DNA of 64,000 bases, from assembly GCF_050948215.1 (NCBI RefSeq), contig NC_135149.1, forward strand, positions 1,798,001 to 1,862,000, given 5' to 3'. Every line of letters starts with the position of its first letter. Positions within the stretch are counted from its first letter, which is position 1. A program made the translations under genes and the position numbers. The DNA comes from Halictus rubicundus. Its lineage: Eukaryota; Arthropoda; Insecta; Hymenoptera; Halictidae. Positions 59,219 through 64,000 of the stretch are shown here, piece by piece. The notes under the pieces were generated by a model. The model was not told the DNA's origin. It saw only the letters and a program-made list of their open reading frames with translations, and searched no databases.

Positions 59219-59720
59219 AGCGAGACGCGTTGATAAGGGAGTGGGAGGGAGAGGGAGGGAGAGAGAGAGAGAGAGCGACGTTTCCCTCTCTAGAGGGACC
59301 ATAGAGAGGGAGAGAGCACGAGAGGTAGAGAGGGAAGTCAGAGTGACAGCAAAGAGCGCACAGGAAGGGAGGATCGGAAACAGAGAAAGAAAGAGACGTT
59401 TCACTGGCGAAAGGGAGGAAAAGCGGGGAGGGAAATGGGGGTTGAAAGTATCTCGCAAAGGGCGAGAAGGAGAGGGGGTGGAAAAGACTAGCAGAGGTTG
59501 GTAGCGGGAAAATAAAGTGCGAGAGGGAAAAGTGCAAACGCGAGACAGGAGAGAGCTGTCCATTAAGACGGGGAATAAGGGGTAGGCTATGAGAAAGACG
59601 TTGAAAAGGGACCGGTGAAGAAAAACACTCGGCTGAAGGCCTGGCGACGGGGGTGGAAATCGAAATGACGAAACGAGGGGCAGAGAGAGAGAGACAGAGA
59701 GAGATAGAAAGAGAAGGGGG
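59219..59720 (+). repeat. Purine-rich (GA/GGA) tract
   Basis: About 500 bp in which the plus strand is dominated by G and A, with repeated GAGAG, GGGAGG and AGAGAAAG words. A palindrome CCCTCTCTAGAGGG sits near 59283. Together with the array at 58880 it supplies many GAGAG sites, the core recognised by insect GAGA factor. Any role in erm regulation is inference. Confidence 0.7.
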
Positions 59721-62448
59721 GAGGGGGTAAGAGTGGGTGGGTGGGAGTCGAACTCTTGCGTTTCAGGCCGACACTCGAAGGCGCATAATCATCCTGTCCT
59801 TTTGTCGTTTATCGTCGACAGTTGCGCTGTTCCATGGCGATCAAGCCGACGTCTACGGCTTTTCTATAGGTCATAGGGGCGTTTCGGGGGTGCGCGAGGA
59901 GATCGTTTCCCTTCTCGAGTCTCGCTTCTCACACCGGGGTTGCTTTTCCGCTCCTTGTTCCCTGGTTATTAGGGCTGCCTTTGGCTGCGGGACAATCGAC
60001 AGGCACCCGGTTATGGGCGGGGCTTCTGGCAGGACCACTGCCGTCATAATTCCACCCTGACGAGGGGTGCCGCGCTCACTGCGGATCGGGAACCGAGCGT
60101 TTTCACCATAAATCGACACCATGTCCCTCCGAAGGTGAGACTTTCCTCGTTTCCACCATAGCGTCTCGAACAACCGGTATACTCGTTTTCCATCGTCTTT
60201 TTTACATTCTTCGACAATTTTATTCTTGCTCAGAACAACTCTTACTGGTTTTGATTCATTCGTGCGAATTATCTATAATTGATCTACATTCAAGCTTTTG
60301 AAAGAGAATTTTTAGCAGAGACTACCTTTTGTTTCTTTTTTTTTCAACAATTCATCCCCATATTCTTCACAAACCACCCTTAGCCTCTTGCACTACAATT
60401 TATTCGACGGTTACAATAAACTAAAACTTCTTTGTCGTTCAGAATCTCTCGGAAGAAACACGAATACGCTATTTTCCATTCGTTAAAATAATTCAAAGGG
60501 AAAATACAATTTTATTTATAATTGATTCAATAACATACATATTTAGTAGATCCTGTTCGAAATCTTCATTGCGAGTCGGACTCCATGTTACAGTGCAAAG
60601 GGTTAATACTCTGACAGTCTCTCCAACCCCCGCGAAATTTGTACACATCCAGAACTGATATTTTTCACGACTTACTCTCAATAACAATAGAAATTGATTC
60701 TATTTAGGTTTTGGCACAAAAATGAATGTGTAATTGCGAAGGGTGATTGTAGTGTTTGATGATTCGTTGAAAGGGCTTCCCCGATCGATTTTTGTGTCAT
60801 CGTGGAGCAGTCTCGGGAACCATGAACCAGAAACGAGTATCCGAGGCCAGCAGGAACGTCCTATCCAATTCCAGCCGTCATTCCAAGTCCAAACATAACG
60901 CCATTCTACAGGGCAAACATTTCTACTTTTCGACGGTGCAAACCTTCTGTGATACCTCGGGGAAGCTTGCTCTTCAACTGTGCTGACCATTTCGCGACTC
61001 ATTCAACCCCCGCCATTCATCCCCCTTTTCCATGTTGCACATGCTTAATGGCTACCTGTATATTCATGCCGTTTTGCGCGCGAATCAACATTCAAATTGC
61101 GTGCGCATACGTAATTAGATTGAACAGTGGCCCCGGGGTCAAGATCATCCGTCGCAACAACGGGCTGCTGGGTAATTTATCATTCTTCGTCGACGATGAC
61201 GGACGGGCTTAACTACCGTCGGATGGCTCGTCTAGAAAACCGTTTTGCATGTTCGAACTACTGCAAAGAGGAACCCGGGAGTCTTTATTTTAAACAAAAA
61301 TAATAGCACACAATGTTCATTCGATTTGAACGTAATTCATTTTAAATTACTCTCCCGCGTTCTTTTAATTTCAGAGGATACGTGTGTTAAAATCGTAAAT
61401 GTATTGCTTTTTCATTTTATCTCAACTCATTTTAATATCCGCTCTCAATTTATTTTGATTTTTTGATTTTGAGGAATGTTTATTTGGCGGATCGATTAAT
61501 CCTCAAGTGATCTTCTATACACAACTGCAACTCAATTTTACATTTACGCTGAGGATTATTTAATATAAAATAATACATATTTTTGTTTGAAGATTTACAT
61601 ATTTCCATTTATAAACTTCATTGAAGTGACTGTTAAATGTATTAATCAAGTCGTTGCTCTTCTAACATTCAATTTAAAAATTCATTCAGCCCTAAACAAC
61701 TAGCGTTTCATCAATATCATACGATCCTTCAATCCAAAAAAATTTAAATTCCAGAAGAGTTCAATTTAATAAAATTACTTTCAATTGGCATCTTCTTTTC
61801 CACGAATGCTCAGTTATGATTAATAATAAAACAACCAGCTATAATTAACCCGCAACGTTATTATTCGGACGTTCTTTTCTTCGTTAGAAAATAAGTTCAA
61901 ATAAGCTGTCTGTAAGCGCCGTCGGACGGCCAAAGGATCCAAGATGGCGGTCGTTTAGGCTCATCCAGGAGATGAAGTGCGAAGTAGAGCATTCCCTCGT
62001 CGATGTTCGACGTTTGCCAGCCCCCATCGTTCGAAGCGACCCGTCCTCTTTTTCTATGTCAACACGAGGGCCAATTGAGTGGATATAATAGCCGGTACCA
62101 CATGTTTCACTCGGATTCGCCGACATGTGGGTACCGTTCCCGTGTGTATGCGCTCGCTCTCCCACTAAAACATTAACAGAGTTCTGCGAAGGGAGGAACG
62201 CGCAGCGCACTAACGACGGTCCTCGAAGTCATCAAATTGATCGCCATGATTTGGGTGCTCCCCTATTATTCCGCCGCTAAAGCTTCGTGTACGCTTCGAC
62301 AGTGCCAGGAATTCAATCATCGTCGGCGAAGACAATGTTCCCAAGCCTCTGAAACTATGTTTCTTAACGATTCGCCTACCGGATACCTCTTAAGCCTGCA
62401 TTAGCAATTAACCCCAGTGAATTAAAAATAATTCTTAAATCTGATTGT
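59721..62448. other. Non-coding stretch upstream of the erm exon
   Basis: A TTAACCCTTTGCACTG-type piggyBac end (reverse strand) is at 60589-60605. A 55-codon frame at 60822-60986 has no family match. 61250-61870 is AT-rich. No exon is supported. This is probably the intron or promoter-proximal region of erm. Confidence 0.35.
60589..60605 (-). repeat. Solitary piggyBac-type terminus
   Basis: CAGTGCAAAGGGTTAA on the plus strand, that is TTAACCCTTTGCACTG on the minus strand. This is a common terminal sequence of TTAA-specific MITEs. No partner end was found. Confidence 0.45.
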
Positions 62449-62500
62449 TAGACTGCGAACCTTTCGGCAAAGTGAAACATGTTTGCACTGATTACAAGAC
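62449..62500. repeat. Family A dispersed repeat, diverged right end
   Basis: AGACTGCGAACCTTTCGGCA then AAGTGAAACATGTTTGCAC aligns with the copy at 24962 and the 12-kb right end. Confidence 0.45.
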
Positions 62501-62620
62501 ACACGAGCCAAATAAAAATTATTTTCTTCCCTTAATTATTACACTGGTGTCCTTAAATATTTTTAATGTATCCACCAACACAAATGTCTCTCGGATGAGA
62601 AAAATTCGCGGACCTTCGTT

Positions 62621-62633
62621 GGGGGGGGGGGGG
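62621..62633 (+). repeat. Poly-G tract, 13 G
   Basis: An uninterrupted G run on the plus strand, 600 bp before the erm start codon. Confidence 0.9.
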
Positions 62634-63161
62634 ATCTGAAGTCAAAATGTGCCATGTTCATGTACAATTTTATCAATATCTTTTCAACCTTCATGTATTT
62701 TACAATTAAAGCTTGCTATACTGAAATAGTCAGTTATAAATCTGGACAAGTAATTCCCCGCGTGCCATTTGTGGAAGATGAGGCGCTCAAAGTGTTAAAG
62801 ACAAGTAAGGCCTTTGCTTTCGACAGTAATTTTTCCGCCCGAAACAAGAACTAGATGTTCTTCGGAATTGAACGTCAACTGCCGTCGAAATGATCTCAAA
62901 ACGCTCCAATTTCTTGACCAGCGCGCAAGGGTTAAAAAATTGACGTTTTTTAACAAAATCCTCGCCATATACGTAGGAGGCAAGCGTGACCAGAATCGTC
63001 GGAAATTAGCGTGACCGAGCAGTAAATGGGCGGCGTTAAACACCGAAGGGAGGGTTCGCGGCCATTCCCGTCGGCGCACACCCATGGGACCGAGCGGTGA
63101 TCGACCATGAAAACAGACAGTCAGACAGAACAAGCAGGCAGGCAACATTTCAACATTTCAA

Positions 63162-63188
63162 CTAACCTATTTAACGTTTCCATTGCAG
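63162..63188 (+). other. erm: 3' splice site of the erm exon
   Basis: ACTAAC (branch-like) at 63162-63167 is followed by a short T-rich tract and CCATTGCAG, with AG at 63187-63188. The exon therefore starts at 63189 with GTTTACGATG. This fits insect introns well and implies at least one erm exon further upstream, outside the coding part. Confidence 0.8.
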
Positions 63189-63195
63189 GTTTACG

Positions 63196-63201
63196 ATGTA
63201 A
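63196..63201 (+). promoter_or_regulatory. Start-stop element (ATG-TAA) in the erm leader
   Basis: ATG at 63196 is immediately followed by TAA, in frame with the erm start codon and 21 bases before it, with A at -3. It also provides the in-frame stop that fixes 63223 as the first usable AUG of the Fez frame in this exon. Start-stop elements are known in other genes to stall or capture initiating ribosomes. That role here is inference. Confidence 0.6.
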
Positions 63202-63222
63202 CCGTGCTCGACCGGCAGCAGA

Positions 63223-64000
63223 ATGGCGCCCGAGACACATACGAGCCTTCGGACGGAGCGGGTTTCCTCGCCGACGCCATTGAACTTCTCGATCGAGAAG
63301 ATCATGGAGCCGGACAAGAAGTCTCCCGCGATCCCGTCGGCGTTCAAGAAGTACGTCCCGACGTACATGCAGTGCTATCCGTTCTTCTACTACCAATCGA
63401 CTTATCCCCTGTTGAACGCGTTCCCGGCGCCGCCGGGAACGGCAGCGATGGTCCCGCAGAACTCTCTTCCTCTGACCGACGTGCAAGAAGCGATGTCCAG
63501 GGTGAAGCTGACGGCGGACTCTCGCGAGATCCAGAGGGTGAAGAAGAGCCCCAGCCCGAAGAACAGCAGCGCCCCGATGAACGGGAGCAGCAAGCAGAAG
63601 ACGTTCACTTGTAAAGAGTGCGGGAAGGAGTTCAATGCGCAGTACAACCTGAACAGACACATGCCCGTTCACACCGGTGCACGGCCGTTTCTCTGCAAGG
63701 TATGCGGCAAGGCGTTCAGGCAGGCGAGCACGCTCTGCAGGCACAAGATCATCCACACGAAGGACAAGCCGCACAAGTGCAGCACCTGCGGCAAGGCGTT
63801 CAACAGGAGCTCGACGTTGAACACCCACCGACGCATACACTCGAACTTCAAGCCTTTCGTCTGCGAGGAGTGCGGCAAGGGGTTCCACCAGAAGGGCAAC
63901 TACAAGAACCACAAGCTGACGCACGATCCCGTCAAGGAGTTCAAGTGCAACCAGTGCCCGAAAGCGTTCCACCAGGTCTACAATCTCAACTTCCACATGT
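63223..64000 (+). CDS. erm: Fez family zinc-finger transcription factor Earmuff (Fezf orthologue), N-terminal part
   Basis: The first 259 codons of a Fez-family repressor; the window ends inside the gene. Start: ATG at 63223 has A at -3 and G at +4, follows an in-frame TAA (63199-63201), and gives MAPETH. Residues 20-28 (LNFSIEKIM) form the EH1 motif that in Fezf proteins recruits Groucho/TLE. Residues 44-62 are Tyr/Phe/Pro-rich. C2H2 fingers: ZF1 C130, C133, H146, H150; ZF2 C158, C161, H174, H178; ZF3 C186, C189, H202, H206; ZF4 C214, C217, H230, H234; ZF5 C242, C245, H258, with its last His beyond the edge. ZF1 ([20 protein letters not shown]), ZF2 ([15 protein letters not shown]), ZF3 ([10 protein letters not shown]) and ZF4 ([15 protein letters not shown]) carry diagnostic Fezf finger sequences; the family has six fingers, so ZF6 should follow. 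In Drosophila erm restricts intermediate neural progenitors and acts in optic-lobe neuron development; the vertebrate orthologues pattern forebrain. Codons end mostly in G or C, unlike the flanking DNA. Confidence 0.96.
   Translation, partial: MAPETHTSLRTERVSSPTPLNFSIEKIMEPDKKSPAIPSAFKKYVPTYMQCYPFFYYQSTYPLLNAFPAPPGTAAMVPQNSLPLTDVQEAMSRVKLTADSREIQRVKKSPSPKNSSAPMNGSSKQKTFTCKECGKEFNAQYNLNRHMPVHTGARPFLCKVCGKAFRQASTLCRHKIIHTKDKPHKCSTCGKAFNRSSTLNTHRRIHSNFKPFVCEECGKGFHQKGNYKNHKLTHDPVKEFKCNQCPKAFHQVYNLNFHM

Noticed and set aside
59121..59563. Ser/Leu/Pro-rich minus-strand frames
   Set aside because: Produced by the purine-rich block read on the complementary strand.
63121..63996. 291-codon open frame on the minus strand across the erm zinc fingers
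   Set aside because: It is exactly antisense to the Fez coding sequence, and its Leu/Val/Arg/Glu-rich composition is what GC-ending zinc-finger codons produce on the opposite strand. No splice or start support.
1..64000. tRNA, rRNA, CRISPR or intact transposase genes
   Set aside because: Looked for tRNA B-box-like GGTTCGANTCC with a folding partner, repeated spacer arrays and long transposase-like frames; none met a reasonable standard by eye.

Overview
This is animal nuclear DNA, almost certainly from an insect. Basis: a Fez-family zinc-finger exon with a textbook 3' splice site (branch-like CTAAC, pyrimidine tract, CAG), small introns next to the other recognisable gene, no prokaryotic gene layout, many short non-autonomous DNA transposons, long (GA)n/(CT)n arrays and common CpG. 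The TTAA-flanked elements and repeat style fit Hymenoptera (bee or ant), but that is inference from family resemblance and no species is claimed.

Only two protein genes are recognised with confidence. On the minus strand, 16800-17567 encodes a 255-residue TMEM45/DUF716-type multi-pass membrane protein. Its coding region lies in one exon, and the upstream sequence carries good splice signals for one or two short untranslated leader exons. On the plus strand, 63223 to the right edge holds the start of the Fez-family transcription factor erm (earmuff, orthologue of vertebrate Fezf1/2): the initiator Met, an EH1 repressor motif and four and a half C2H2 zinc fingers. The window ends inside finger 5. 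The erm exon opens directly after a splice acceptor, so its promoter and 5' leader lie upstream, perhaps tens of kilobases away. An ATG-TAA start-stop element sits 21 bases before the start codon.

A weaker coding candidate is on the minus strand at 8813-9008: 65 codons with a hydrophobic N-terminus ending at a splice donor. Four smaller exon-like segments bounded by good splice signals (27.3, 32.8, 50.7 and 58.7 kb) are reported as hypotheses only.

The rest is non-coding. By region: 0-8.8 kb holds a 587-bp foldback element, a piggyBac-like remnant, a degenerate tandem repeat and a small mariner-type MITE. 9-16 kb holds dispersed terminal-inverted-repeat elements and a clean TTAA-flanked MITE (14108-14405). 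18-20.3 kb has two blocks of diverged tandem repeats. 21-34 kb carries the longest GA/CT microsatellites. 34-56 kb alternates moderately GC-rich, TAATTA-containing stretches that look like developmental regulatory DNA with further MITE insertions (36.3, 43.8, 51.3, 52.4 kb) and a 167-bp tandem duplication (39.9 kb). 58.8-59.7 kb is strongly purine-rich and lies 4 kb before the erm exon.

Two repeat families recur across the window: family A (ends near AGACTGCGGATT, about ten full or partial copies) and family B (TA-flanked CAGT ends around a shared core, four copies). Six runs of 12-15 G occur, all on the plus strand. No tRNA, rRNA, CRISPR array or intact transposase was seen.
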